In this document: piece by piece, positions 20,981-31,163 of the stretch
Layout of the letters: every line of letters begins with the position of its first letter
Numbering within the stretch: position 1 is the first letter of the stretch
Source: Isotricha intestinalis
Taxonomy: Eukaryota > Ciliophora > Litostomatea > Vestibuliferida > Isotrichidae
Length of the DNA: 64,000 nt
Assembly: GCA_023807065.1 (NCBI GenBank)
Contig: JAJJLU010000331.1
Span: 62,001-126,000, forward strand
Direction: 5' to 3'
The notes under the pieces: model-generated
The model's input: the letters and a program-made list of their open reading frames with translations, nothing else
Databases searched by the model: none
Told to the model about the DNA's origin: nothing
Program-made: the position numbers and the translations under genes

Positions 20981-21628
20981 ATGAGATTTAAATTTTGTGG
21001 AAATATAGATTGTCCAGATTGGTTAATAACAGAAATAATATATTTAGCAAAATTTACTTCAGTAAAATTAAGAATAATAAGTAATCAAATATGTAAATTT
21101 ATAATAACTAAGGGTTCAAATATACAAGATTTAAAAAAAATATTAGATGAAATGAATTTAAATGAACAAGAAATAAAAATAGTAATAAGTGTATTAGATT
21201 TTATATTTAGAAACTCGGCTAAATTTAATGTTGAAGATATTGTTTTAAGTCAAGAATTACAACAATTAGGTTTACCTCAAGAAAATGCAGAAAGTATAAG
21301 TAAAGTGTTTAAAAATCAAAAAAATAAATTAAGAGAATTTTTAAAAGATGATATTTTTTCTTTTAATGTTATTAAAGATATTAATTACAAAAATAGTTAT
21401 ACTTTATGTGATAATTATACTAATTTTAATTATGTTAATGAAAAAGAAAATGAATTAGCTGATGATAATTATAATATTTTAAGCTTAGAAAAAACAAGAA
21501 TTAATTTAAGTTTTGATATTGGGAATGATAAAAATTATGTTATAGCTATGGATAAAGATGCTTTAGGGAAATTAATACAAGATTTAGAAAAGTGTTCTGA
21601 AGTTATTAAAAAATATAAAGAAGGTTAA
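20981..21628 (+). CDS. COMMD4: COMM-domain protein 4 (Commander complex)
   Basis: A 215-residue protein matching COMMD4 from the first residue: MRFKFCGNIDCPDWLITEI parallels the animal start MRFRFCGDLDCPDW. Other shared pieces are SVKLRIISNQ, the ELQQLGLPQENAESI helix and the C-terminal COMM domain (about 130-215) ending in an amphipathic helix. COMMD proteins form the ring of the CCC/Commander complex, which works with retriever and WASH to recycle membrane proteins from endosomes. Length agrees with the family (about 199). The insertion at about 140-165 is Asn/Glu-rich. Start is fixed by the conserved N-terminus. The gene is tightly packed after the F-box gene. Confidence 0.95.
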   Translation: MRFKFCGNIDCPDWLITEIIYLAKFTSVKLRIISNQICKFIITKGSNIQDLKKILDEMNLNEQEIKIVISVLDFIFRNSAKFNVEDIVLSQELQQLGLPQENAESISKVFKNQKNKLREFLKDDIFSFNVIKDINYKNSYTLCDNYTNFNYVNEKENELADDNYNILSLEKTRINLSFDIGNDKNYVIAMDKDALGKLIQDLEKCSEVIKKYKEG

Positions 21629-21764
21629 AGAATTAAAATATATTTTAAATTGAATAAAGAATTAAAAAATATATATATAAAAAAAATTTTATTTAAAAAT
21701 AAACCATAAAAAAAAATAAAAACTATGAAAAATATAAATATAATAAAAATAAAATATTTATATA

Positions 21765-23507
21765 ATGAAATCCCAATCAAAAAAAATATGTTCAAATTGC
21801 GATAGTTACAATAAAAAAACATATAAATATTCATGTTCACATCGTTTATGTCCAATATGTCTTTCACATTCATTAATAATGAATGAATTTAAAAATTTTA
21901 AAAATTCTGAAATTAATTTCCAATGCCCAGTATGTAAAAAAAATAAAGATAGAGGAACTTTAAAAATGGAATATGAAAAAGTCGAAAATTTATTCCAAGT
22001 TAATGAAAATAAAAAAAATACAAATGATCATAAAATATTATGTTCAAATCATGGAAATGAAACAGATAAATATTGTTCTATTTGTAATAAAGAATTATGT
22101 GAAATTTGTGCTAAAGATGATGAAAAACATAAATCAAGTCATTTAGATCTAAATTTAATTATAAATGAATATAGAGAAAAAGCAAAGAAAAATTTAGTTT
22201 TAAAGGATTTTGAAGAAATTAACAAAATTTTAAATGATAATTATGACACCATCGAAGATTCAATTAATAAAATTAAAGAAAATACAAAAAAAAAAATTGA
22301 AGATACAATTTCTTTTTTAAATAAAATGTTAAAAAATTTAGAAGAAGAAGCAAAAAAAGATTTAGAAAATATAAATCAATTATTTGAATTAATTGATTTA
22401 ACATATAGGAAATTTTATGATGATTTAACTAATGAAAAAACTCCAATTGAAATATATAAAAAAATAAGTAATATGAGAAATATAACAAAAATGTCAATTA
22501 TAGAAAATATAGAAACTACAGTTGGAATGGATAATATATTAAATAATTTAAAAGAATTAAATAAAAATTTATTAGAAGGAAAAGGAATGTTAGATTATCA
22601 TTTTGAATATAGAGAAGGATTAATTCAAACTCAAAATGTAGAAACATTTAAATTTAATCAAAAAGAATTTTTGTCATCTTTTTCATTTATAAATAATAAA
22701 GATAAAATATTAACAGGAGGAACAGATAATACATTAAAAGTTTATCAAAGAAATTTCAATGATAATACAATTAATTATCAAGAAATACTTTTATATGAAA
22801 TTCCAGAATTAATAAGTGAAATAACTTATTTATTAGATTTTGATAATGTAAGATTTATAACAGGAGATTATGAAGGATTAATTAAAATATGGGAAAAAGA
22901 TGAATTTAAAGTAGGAGCAATTTTAGCAGGTCATACTTATCCAATTAGAAAAATATTAAAAATTGATTTTGCTACTTTAATCTCTTGTTCTGATGATTGT
23001 ACTATTAAAATTTGGGATTTAAGAAAATTATTATTTAAATATACTTTAAATTTCCATGATGATAAAGTTAATGATATCATTTATAATGATGGAAAAATTT
23101 ATTCTTGTTCTTATGATTACACTGTTAGAATAACTGATTATTTAACATTAAAAAATGAAAATATTATTTATACTGATGATATTATTTTATCTATTTGTTT
23201 ATTGAAAGATGGAAGATTAATTTGTGGAGGAAAAAACAAAAAAATTTACTTATATAATGAAGATTTTGATTTAATTAATTCTTTTGAAGCTCATAATGAT
23301 AGTGTTTTAATTATTAAGCAATTATCTAATGGGAAAATTATTTCTGGTGGAAGAGATAATTTAATTAAAATATTTAATGAAAGTAATTTTGAATGTATTA
23401 AAATTTTAAGCGGACATAAAAATAGTATTATTGATATCATTGAAAATGATGATGGGAAAATTATTAGTGTTTCTTCTGATAAAACAATGAAAACTTGGAC
23501 TGTATAA
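21765..23507 (+). CDS. RING/B-box/coiled-coil/WD40 protein (TRIM-like)
   Basis: A 580-residue protein with the RBCC order plus a β-propeller. Residues 6-62 contain a Cys/His cluster (CSNCDS, CSHRLCPIC, CPVCKK) with RING-finger spacing; 88-128 is a B-box (CSNHGNETDKYCSICNKELC, then H pairs). A coiled coil spans about 140-230. From about 290 to the end are seven WD40-like blades, with GGTDNTLKVY, GDYEGLIKIW, CSDDCTIKIWD, GGRDNLIKIF and SSDKTMKTW as clear examples. By architecture it may be an E3 ubiquitin ligase whose propeller recognises substrate. A second, related protein is encoded at 39051-40889. Confidence 0.85.
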   Translation: MKSQSKKICSNCDSYNKKTYKYSCSHRLCPICLSHSLIMNEFKNFKNSEINFQCPVCKKNKDRGTLKMEYEKVENLFQVNENKKNTNDHKILCSNHGNETDKYCSICNKELCEICAKDDEKHKSSHLDLNLIINEYREKAKKNLVLKDFEEINKILNDNYDTIEDSINKIKENTKKKIEDTISFLNKMLKNLEEEAKKDLENINQLFELIDLTYRKFYDDLTNEKTPIEIYKKISNMRNITKMSIIENIETTVGMDNILNNLKELNKNLLEGKGMLDYHFEYREGLIQTQNVETFKFNQKEFLSSFSFINNKDKILTGGTDNTLKVYQRNFNDNTINYQEILLYEIPELISEITYLLDFDNVRFITGDYEGLIKIWEKDEFKVGAILAGHTYPIRKILKIDFATLISCSDDCTIKIWDLRKLLFKYTLNFHDDKVNDIIYNDGKIYSCSYDYTVRITDYLTLKNENIIYTDDIILSICLLKDGRLICGGKNKKIYLYNEDFDLINSFEAHNDSVLIIKQLSNGKIISGGRDNLIKIFNESNFECIKILSGHKNSIIDIIENDDGKIISVSSDKTMKTWTV

Positions 23508-23634
23508 TTTAAGGAAAATAAAAGAGAAATTTATATTTAATTTATCAAAACTAATTTTTTAATTTTATTTAAAAAATGTTTTTTATTTTAATTATGATTA
23601 TTATTAATGAAATAAATAGAAAATTATTTATTGA

Positions 23635-24090
23635 ATGGTTTCACAAGAAGAAAAAAATTATGATGCAATTTCAACATCAGGAAGTATGTTATTGGATATT
23701 GAAATAAATTCTAATATTTCTTTACTTAATAAAAAACATTATTATAAAAAGAAAAATAAAATAAAACCAATTTTTAAAGTAAAGATACCAAAAATTAATA
23801 ATAAAGGTATTAAAAGTAATAATAATTGTCTAAGTAAAAAGAATAATAAATTATTGTTTGATTTTGAAATACCTAATTTTTTACAAGATAAAATTGAGAT
23901 TAAAAAATTAAAAGGTGAAATTAATAATTATGATAATACAATAAAAAATTATTCTAAAGAAGAAAAAGAAATTTTCTTAACTTCAAAAGAAACTTTCATT
24001 AATTCTGTTATTAAAAAATATAATCTTCCGTTATTTATTTCTAAAAGTAATTTCCTAGATGAGAATAAAGATTTAAAAAGGGAAATTTAA
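23635..24090 (+). CDS. Small basic hypothetical protein
   Basis: A 151-residue Lys/Asn/Ile-rich protein starting MVSQEEKNYDAISTSG and ending DLKREI. No recognisable domain, signal or membrane segment. It may carry short linear motifs in the middle (FKVKIPKINNKG, FDFEIPNFL). The ATG is followed by non-repetitive codons and the frame is longer than expected by chance, so I favour a real gene. It lies 127 bases after the RBCC-WD40 gene on the same strand. Confidence 0.5.
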   Translation: MVSQEEKNYDAISTSGSMLLDIEINSNISLLNKKHYYKKKNKIKPIFKVKIPKINNKGIKSNNNCLSKKNNKLLFDFEIPNFLQDKIEIKKLKGEINNYDNTIKNYSKEEKEIFLTSKETFINSVIKKYNLPLFISKSNFLDENKDLKREI

Positions 24091-24440
24091 ATATTAAATA
24101 TAGTATTTTAATTTGAAGGTAAGGATAATTTTAAATATGATTTAAACTAAATACAAGTGTATAAAATTATAAAAATAATGGATAATAATCGAATAAAATA
24201 ATTTTTCTTTCCTTAATAAAATATAAATGTAAAAGGGAAAGAAGAAGTTATTAATGGTTAATAAATATTTTTATTATTTAAACTATTTTTATTTAAAAAC
24301 AATTACGAAATTAAAAAAGTAAAATAATTGAATCCTAATTTAATTTTAAAAATAGTCAAAAAAAAAAACAAATATAAATGTAAATATTCTTAATTAATAA
24401 AAAATTTATGATAAATAAATAAAATATTAAAAAATGAAAT
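24091..24440. other. Intergenic gap between converging genes
   Basis: About 350 bases between two 3' ends. AT-rich, with a short GC-richer patch (AAAGGGAAAGAAGAAG near 24232). No coding or RNA pattern is visible. Confidence 0.4.
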
Positions 24441-26051
24441 TTAATAAAATAATATATCATATTCTTCATTGTTATCTTCTTTAATAATTTTGTTAGATTC
24501 AATTTTTTTAGAAATTCTAAAAGGAGCTTCAGTTTTTCTAGTTTGAATAATACTTTTTTTTAATCTTTCTTCACTTTGTTTTCCTTTTTCTTGTCTTTGT
24601 TCTTCTAATTTTATTTTTTGTTCAATATATTTTTTGTCTTTATTATATTCTCTTCTTTCACTAATTATATTAGAAAAAATTTTATTATCTTCTAATTCAT
24701 ATTTTTCTAAATCAGAAATATAATTATTAATCTTATGTTCTATTTCATTTATTTTTTTAATACATTTTTTAGTAATATCTTTCATTTGTAAATTAGGATT
24801 ATTACTTTTTTTATTTTTATTATTTTCAAATTCTAAAAGATAATTAAAAAGCTCCTTAAGCAAATATTCAGGATAATTATTTTGTTTTTTCTTATTTCTT
24901 TTAATTATATTGTTTATATTTATTTCTTCATTTTTATATTTATTATTAATTCTCTCAAAATCTTGTTGATAAAAATTTAATCTTTCGTTCATTTCTTTCA
25001 TATTTAATTCCCTATCTTGTTTCTCATTAATTTCATTTTTTTTCATATGTTGGATATAATCTAATAATCTAATAATAACATCTTCAATTTCTTCAAATTT
25101 AATCATCATTATATTAGGATCATTTAATAATTCTTTTAATTCTTTTTCGTCATTTTGATTTAAGCAAAAATTATAATTTTTTATAGTTTCTGAAGTTATT
25201 TCATTTAAATTAGGTTTATCATTAGGATTCGATAATTTACTTCTATAATATTTATCTATAATTTGTTTTTCAAATTTACCAGAATCAGAATTAATAACTT
25301 TAGAAACAAATATACATGATTCTCTTAATTCTTCTAAATTAATTAATATTCTTTCCATTTCTTCTTCCATTGTTCTTTTCATTAATTCATGATAATGTTT
25401 TTGAATTAATAATTCTCTGCTTTTATTATTTATATCTATTAAGGAATTTTCTATTGTTTTATATGCTTGATTTTGGTCTCTAATATATTTTTGAAATGAT
25501 TTTTGATTTTCTAATAAATCTTTATTTCCTTGTCTTATTTTATTTTTATTTTCATTTTCTCTATTGTTTAATTTTTTATTTTCTTCTTTTAAATCATCTA
25601 ATATTATATTATTGATTCCTATATGTTTATTATCTTGTAAAAAATTATTTAATGAAATGTATTTATCTGATATTCTTTTTGATTTAGCTTTTCTATAATT
25701 TATTAACTGTTTTTTTGCTTCATAAACATAACGAAAATTTTCATCATCAAATCCTACATTTATTTGAAATAAATTATTTGAATTTTTATTTATTGATTCT
25801 CTTATATTTTTAACTGTTTTCAATAAATTTAATCTATCTGGATCTTTATTACTTGTCATATATAAACGTGAATTCATATCATTATTTTTTTTTACTGAAG
25901 TATTTAAATATTCATCTCTTATTGAATATCTGTTATTTTGCTTTATTGATATTTCTGTGTTAAAAATTTTTTCTCCCATAGTTGATGATAGATTATCAAA
26001 AGTTGATATTGAATCTAAAATTAATTTCCCAAATAATTTCATTTTTGACAT
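24441..26051 (-). CDS. Coiled-coil protein, probably structural
   Basis: A 536-residue protein not matched to a family. It starts MSKMKLFGKLILDSISTFDN, has a polar region to about residue 100, then nearly continuous heptad-rich coiled coil from about 110 to 500 with short breaks at about 255-300 (SGKFEKQIIDKYYRSKLSNP). Typical segments are EEEMERILINLEELRESC and KYIEQKIKLEEQRQEKGK. There is no membrane or catalytic signature. The pattern resembles basal-body or axonemal coiled-coil proteins, which would suit a ciliate; this is inference only. An upstream in-frame Met at residue 3 is an alternative start. Confidence 0.75.
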   Translation of the reverse strand: MSKMKLFGKLILDSISTFDNLSSTMGEKIFNTEISIKQNNRYSIRDEYLNTSVKKNNDMNSRLYMTSNKDPDRLNLLKTVKNIRESINKNSNNLFQINVGFDDENFRYVYEAKKQLINYRKAKSKRISDKYISLNNFLQDNKHIGINNIILDDLKEENKKLNNRENENKNKIRQGNKDLLENQKSFQKYIRDQNQAYKTIENSLIDINNKSRELLIQKHYHELMKRTMEEEMERILINLEELRESCIFVSKVINSDSGKFEKQIIDKYYRSKLSNPNDKPNLNEITSETIKNYNFCLNQNDEKELKELLNDPNIMMIKFEEIEDVIIRLLDYIQHMKKNEINEKQDRELNMKEMNERLNFYQQDFERINNKYKNEEININNIIKRNKKKQNNYPEYLLKELFNYLLEFENNKNKKSNNPNLQMKDITKKCIKKINEIEHKINNYISDLEKYELEDNKIFSNIISERREYNKDKKYIEQKIKLEEQRQEKGKQSEERLKKSIIQTRKTEAPFRISKKIESNKIIKEDNNEEYDILFY

Positions 26052-26559
26052 TTTGTGTAAATAATATTTTTCAATTTTTTTTTATTGTTATTTTTTAATA
26101 TATATTTATTAAAACTTTCTTATTGTTGTTTTATTATAATGATATTTTTCAAAAAGGAAATAAATAGTTTTTTTACTTGGGAAAAAGAAAATATAATTAA
26201 TTGAAAGATTATCTATTTCATTAATTGAAATCAAATTTTTTTCTATTATTTTATTACCACAAAAATTAAATTATTTAGGATTTTTATTTTTGTTATTATT
26301 TTTTTATTAATATTTCCATTAAATAATTTTTAATTGTTTTATATAAAATTTATTTATGACATTATTTTTTTTTTAAAATTGTATTTTTGAAATAATAATT
26401 CTTATTTTCTTAGAATTATTTTTAAAATTATAAATTAATTTCCTTTTATTATCCTTTATAAATTTAAAAAAAACTCATAATCATAAAATTCATATTTAAA
26501 TTTATTTTTAAAAATCTAAATTATAAATTTATTATAATTATAAACTCTTGAAATAAAAA
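26052..26559. other. Divergent promoter region
   Basis: About 500 bases between the start of the minus-strand coiled-coil gene and the plus-strand TBC gene. Very AT-rich with T-runs; presumed to hold both promoters. No motif can be singled out. Confidence 0.4.
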
Positions 26560-28193
26560 ATGGAAGATGGAAATTTAGAAAAAATGAAGAATTTTTTTAA
26601 AAAGCATATAAAATCTCCACTTCTTTCTTCAACATGGGAGAAAGAAGGTCAAACAGTAAAAATAAATAATATAATTTTTAACAAAAAAAGATAGTAATGA
26701 ACAAAGATAAATTAATATTAGAAGTAGAAGAAAAAGAAATATTAAAATTTTTAATTTCAATTGGAACACCAAATTTATATAGAGCAAAGCTTTGGTTATT
26801 ATGTAGTGGAGCTAAAAGAGATATAAATGAAAATCCAGATTATTATGCAAATTTAATATTATTATCAAGTAATGTTCCTTCTTTGTATGAAAAACAAATT
26901 AATTTAGATGTTTTAAGATCAAATCCAAAAAAGAATAAAAATCAAGTATATTTAGAACAATTAAGAAGAATTTTAACATGTTATTCAATTAGAAATTCTT
27001 CAATTGGTTATTGTCAAGGATTTAATTTTATTGTTTGTAGATTATTAGATGTTTTAAAAGATGAAGTAAAAATTATTTTTATTTTATTAGAAAAATATTA
27101 TATATTATAAAAATAATAGGAAGATACTTTTTGGGTTTTTTGTGAATTAATTGAAGAAATATTACCTTTAAATTATTATTCTGAATTATTTGGAATTTTA
27201 GCTGATACTACTATTATTATAAAGTTTTTAGAAAAGTATTTTCCTCAAATTCAAAAAACTTTAAATAATGAATCTTGCAAAGGTTTAATTAATAATTATA
27301 TTCATCAAAATTTAGTTAATTTATTAATTACAGGAGTAAATGAAGAAACTTCTTTTTTAATTTGGGATTATTTATTTTTAGATGGTAATATTGTTTTAAT
27401 AAAAAGTTTTTTGGCAATTTTTGGGGAATTAAAAAGTAAAATAATAAATTTAAAAGGTGATGATGATGATATGGAAATAATGAATAATATTTTAACAAAA
27501 GATACAAATAATATTCAAAAAGATTCAATTGATTTAATTCATTGTTTAGCGATTAGACAATTTGAATTTGATGAAAATTTCATTGATGATTTAAGATATA
27601 AAATATGTAATAATTTAGAAGAAACTTATGAAAGTTCAAATGTAGAAAAAATACAAATTAAAATAAAGAATAAAATAACTGATTTTCAATCTGAAATTAA
27701 TAAATATAAAAATTGTAATAAAAATTGGCCTTATTGTAGAAATGATTCTTATTTTGAAAATGTAAATCAAAGTTTAAATTATTTAGTTTTAAGTCAAAAA
27801 GAAAGTGTTGATGTTATTGAAGAATATTTTTTTGATATTTCTAGTATAAATTTTAGAAACAGAAAAGATAATAGTTTTTATGATATTATTGTTGAAAGAA
27901 GACCTCATTATTGTTCTGAAATTATTGAAGAAATTAAAAAAGAAAGATCTTCTAAAAATTTACCTGAAGTTATTAATGAAAATAATATGTATGAACAAGA
28001 AGTTTATAATGATTATTTTAATAAAATGATGAATAATCCTCAATTTCAAAAATCGACTTTAAATGTTTTTGAAGAATTTAAACCTGTTCCTTTTTTTCAT
28101 ATTGATGATAAGAAGGATAATAATAATAATATTGATAATAATAATCATTTAAAAATTGACAATGAGAAAAAAAAAGAAAAGGATGATAAATAA
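26560..28193 (+). CDS. TBC-domain Rab GTPase-activating protein, three exons
   Basis: Three exons (26560-26655, 26691-27065, 27120-28193) encode about 514 residues. The TBC domain (about 45-265) has the two catalytic fingers: arginine finger in INLDVLRSNP and glutamine finger in SIGYCQGFNF, plus the family motifs GTPNLYRAKLW near its start and, only after splicing, KDEEDTFWVFCELIE. LIWDYLFLDGN matches the typical domain end. TBC proteins switch off Rab GTPases by accelerating GTP hydrolysis. The tail from about 290 is charged, with YCRNDSYFENVN, and ends with an Asn/Asp/Lys-rich stretch. The first exon, MEDGNLEKMKNFF onward, is short; intron 1 uses an AAG acceptor so that the frame stays open. 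Confidence 0.88.
26656..26690 (+). other. 35-nt intron 1 of the TBC gene
   Basis: GTAAAAATAAATA...CAAAAAAAG. Using this AAG acceptor keeps phase 0 (Gln-Thr then Ile-Val-Met). The later TAG at 26692-26694 would place a stop in frame, so the AAG site is preferred. Confidence 0.65.
27066..27119 (+). other. 54-nt intron 2 of the TBC gene
   Basis: GTAAAAATTATTT...AAAATAATAG. Splicing joins LKDE to EDTFWVF, which is exactly the TBC consensus at this point; without it the frame stops at 27108. Confidence 0.92.
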
Positions 28194-28300
28194 TAACTTT
28201 TATTATTATTAATTTTTTTTTATTGTTAATTAAAATTTTTTATTGTTTTCAAATTAGAAAGAAATAATTTGTTTTGTTTTAATATTTAATTAAATAATTA

Positions 28301-30979
28301 ATGAAAATAAAAAGAAATATACCAAGACCAAATTCTTCATTTTTCTCAAAAAAACATAATGAAAATTTAATTCCACTTGATTCAAATTCATATATAAATA
28401 CAACTATAGAAAAACCAAGACAATTAATATTAAGTAAATCAAAACAAAATTTATTTAAACCTCCTCTACCATCTTCAATGGAAACTATTTCAAAAATAAC
28501 ATTATTTAAAAAAAGTAATTCAACTTCAAAATTAGATTTATTAAATTTAGTAATAGAAACAAATCCAGATAAATATAATTTAACAAAAATAGAAAAAAAA
28601 ATAAAAGAAATAAATCCAATTTTTAATCAAAAAATATCATTTGTCAATCCAGAACCAAAATATAGTGAAAACACAAAAAAAATGTTATATAAATATAATA
28701 TATTATATGGTTCAAATTCAAATAATATAATTAGAACTTATTCTACTAAAATGAGACCAAATTCAACTTCAATATTTTCTTTTATAAATAATTTAAGTCA
28801 AACAGAAGAAGATAAAAGCGAATGTTTATTATCAAATAATGATATTGAAAAATTAATCAAAGCAAAATGTAAAGATCTAAATTTAAATTTAAATGAAGAT
28901 ATGATATTTAGATTTAAGAATTATTGTTTAAATAAATGTAAAAATAGAAAAATGGATTTATCAGGATGTTATTTAGGTTATTATTCTAGTTTTGTTGTTG
29001 CTGAAATATTATATTCAAATACTCAAATTGCAATATTAAATTTAGGAAATAATAATCTTGGTGATGATGGCATTAAAATAATATCAAATGCAATAAAAGA
29101 TAATAGAGTTTTAGTTTCATTTAATATATCTTCAAATTCTATTAGTCATAAAGGAGGGAAAATATTGTTTAATAATATATGCTGTCAAAAAAGTATTATT
29201 AATTTAGATATATCTAATTCTAGAGGAATGAATAGAAATAGATTAACTTCTGTTGGAATTCAAAATATAGGAAAAGTTCTAACTGAAAATTTATATTTGG
29301 AAATGTTAAATTTAGGAGGTAATAGTATTAAAAATGAAGGTTTGAAATATATTTGTAATGGTTTAGAAAACAATAAAACTTTATTACATTTAAATATAAC
29401 TAATAATGATATTGATAAATATGGAATTGAAAAATATGTTTTAAATATACATTCTTCTAAATTAATTTCATTAGATATTTCAAGTAATAATATTATGGAT
29501 GAAGGGATAATAAATTTAACAGATTCATTAAAAAATTTTCCTAATATTCATAATTTAAATATATCAAATTGTGGAATTGAATTTAAAGGTTTTCATTATT
29601 TATTAATGAATTTACAAAATATGAAAAGAATAGAAAATTTAAATGTAAGTAAGAATAAAATAAGTAGTGAAAAATTTGAATTAATAAAACCATTTTTTCT
29701 TATATTTGGAGTTAAACATTTAGATATATCTAATTGTTTATTAGGTGATAAATCGGGAGGAGTCTTAGGTGAATGTTTACAATTAAATGAATCTATTACA
29801 AAAATAAATATTAGTGAGAATAAAATTGGAGATAATGGTTTTAAATTCTATATACATTTATTTAAGAATAATTATTATATAAAATATTTTGATGCTTCTA
29901 AAAATTTTATAAGTGAAATTACTGCAAGAGATTTTATTAAAAATCTTAAAAATAATCATACTTTAACAAGCTTAAATTTATTTGATAATCAAATTAAAAA
30001 TGATATTGGAAATGTAATATTAGAAATGTTAACTTATAATAAAACTCTCCTTAATATAAATGTTAATTTTAATAGAATTCAATTAAAAAATATTGAAGAT
30101 ATAAATAAAAGATTAAAATTAAATAATGATGAAATGAAAAAGAAATTTATGCCTAATTTAATTAAAGAAATTAAGGACATTAAATTTAATACAGAAAATT
30201 TTCAATATATTACAAAAAAAATAAATGATGAAACAGTATTATCAAATTATTTAAATAAAAGAGTGAATGAAGATACAGAAAATTTTAATAAATTAAGAAA
30301 AGAAGAAGAAGAAGAATTAAAAAGATTACAAAATGAAAATAAAGCTTTAGAAGAAGAAATTAATATCATTAATTCAAAATTAAAAAAAGTAATGGAAACA
30401 AAAAAATATTTATCAGAACAATTTATAAAAAAAAAAAAAATATTAAGTATTAATATAGAAAAATTAAAAGAAGATAAAATAAAGATAATAAAAAATATAA
30501 ATTCTTTTTATCAAAGAAGAGACAATATAACAAATGAATTAAAAAATACAATACTTCAAAAAGAAAAAAAAGTAAAAACTACAAAAGAGAAAATATTAAC
30601 ATTATTAAAATCATTAAATTCAATAAATGAAGATATAATTCAAAGAAAAGAGTCCTTAATATATTCTGGAAGAACAATATCAGAAGAAAGTTTCAATGAT
30701 TTTTTACATGAACCAAATTCAAATAACTCTAAAGAATATAAAGATTTTCTTAGTCAAAGTATAAGTCCAGAAGCAAAAGAAAATGAAAAAAGTAATAAGA
30801 AAAAAAAGGGGAAAAAAAATAAAAAAATTAAAATGGCTATTCCTTTTAGAAATAAAAGTATTGTTTCCTTATCTCCTAAAATTAGATTTTCTCATCATTC
30901 TTTACATAAAATGAATTCTATTTCTTATAATAATCATCCTATTTCTCAAAAAAGTATTTCTAATTTCAAAGATTTATGA
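28301..30979 (+). CDS. Leucine-rich-repeat and coiled-coil protein
   Basis: An 892-residue protein. Residues 1-180 are basic and Ser/Asn-rich. From about 205 to 610 there are ribonuclease-inhibitor-type LRRs of about 28 residues, for example IAILNLGNNNLGDDGIKIIS, LEMLNLGGNSIKNEGLKYI and ITKINISENKIGDNGFKF; twelve or more can be traced. A long coiled coil follows at about 660-810 (KLRKEEEEELKRLQNENKAL), then a basic, low-complexity tail containing KKKKGKKNKKIKM. LRR followed by coiled coil resembles centriolar/ciliary proteins such as LRRC45, a suggestion by architecture only. The gene ends at TGA. Confidence 0.85.
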   Translation: MKIKRNIPRPNSSFFSKKHNENLIPLDSNSYINTTIEKPRQLILSKSKQNLFKPPLPSSMETISKITLFKKSNSTSKLDLLNLVIETNPDKYNLTKIEKKIKEINPIFNQKISFVNPEPKYSENTKKMLYKYNILYGSNSNNIIRTYSTKMRPNSTSIFSFINNLSQTEEDKSECLLSNNDIEKLIKAKCKDLNLNLNEDMIFRFKNYCLNKCKNRKMDLSGCYLGYYSSFVVAEILYSNTQIAILNLGNNNLGDDGIKIISNAIKDNRVLVSFNISSNSISHKGGKILFNNICCQKSIINLDISNSRGMNRNRLTSVGIQNIGKVLTENLYLEMLNLGGNSIKNEGLKYICNGLENNKTLLHLNITNNDIDKYGIEKYVLNIHSSKLISLDISSNNIMDEGIINLTDSLKNFPNIHNLNISNCGIEFKGFHYLLMNLQNMKRIENLNVSKNKISSEKFELIKPFFLIFGVKHLDISNCLLGDKSGGVLGECLQLNESITKINISENKIGDNGFKFYIHLFKNNYYIKYFDASKNFISEITARDFIKNLKNNHTLTSLNLFDNQIKNDIGNVILEMLTYNKTLLNINVNFNRIQLKNIEDINKRLKLNNDEMKKKFMPNLIKEIKDIKFNTENFQYITKKINDETVLSNYLNKRVNEDTENFNKLRKEEEEELKRLQNENKALEEEINIINSKLKKVMETKKYLSEQFIKKKKILSINIEKLKEDKIKIIKNINSFYQRRDNITNELKNTILQKEKKVKTTKEKILTLLKSLNSINEDIIQRKESLIYSGRTISEESFNDFLHEPNSNNSKEYKDFLSQSISPEAKENEKSNKKKKGKKNKKIKMAIPFRNKSIVSLSPKIRFSHHSLHKMNSISYNNHPISQKSISNFKDL

Positions 30980-31163
30980 AATATAATATTTATATATTAT
31001 ATAGTGTAAAAATATTTTATATTTTGAAAATATTATATTATAATATTATTATATATATGTAACATTTAAAAAATTAAATGTTTTAATTTTCTTTTTTATA
31101 AAATTTACATTTATTTTATAATAATAAAAATATTAAGTTAAAATCATAAAAGATATATAATAT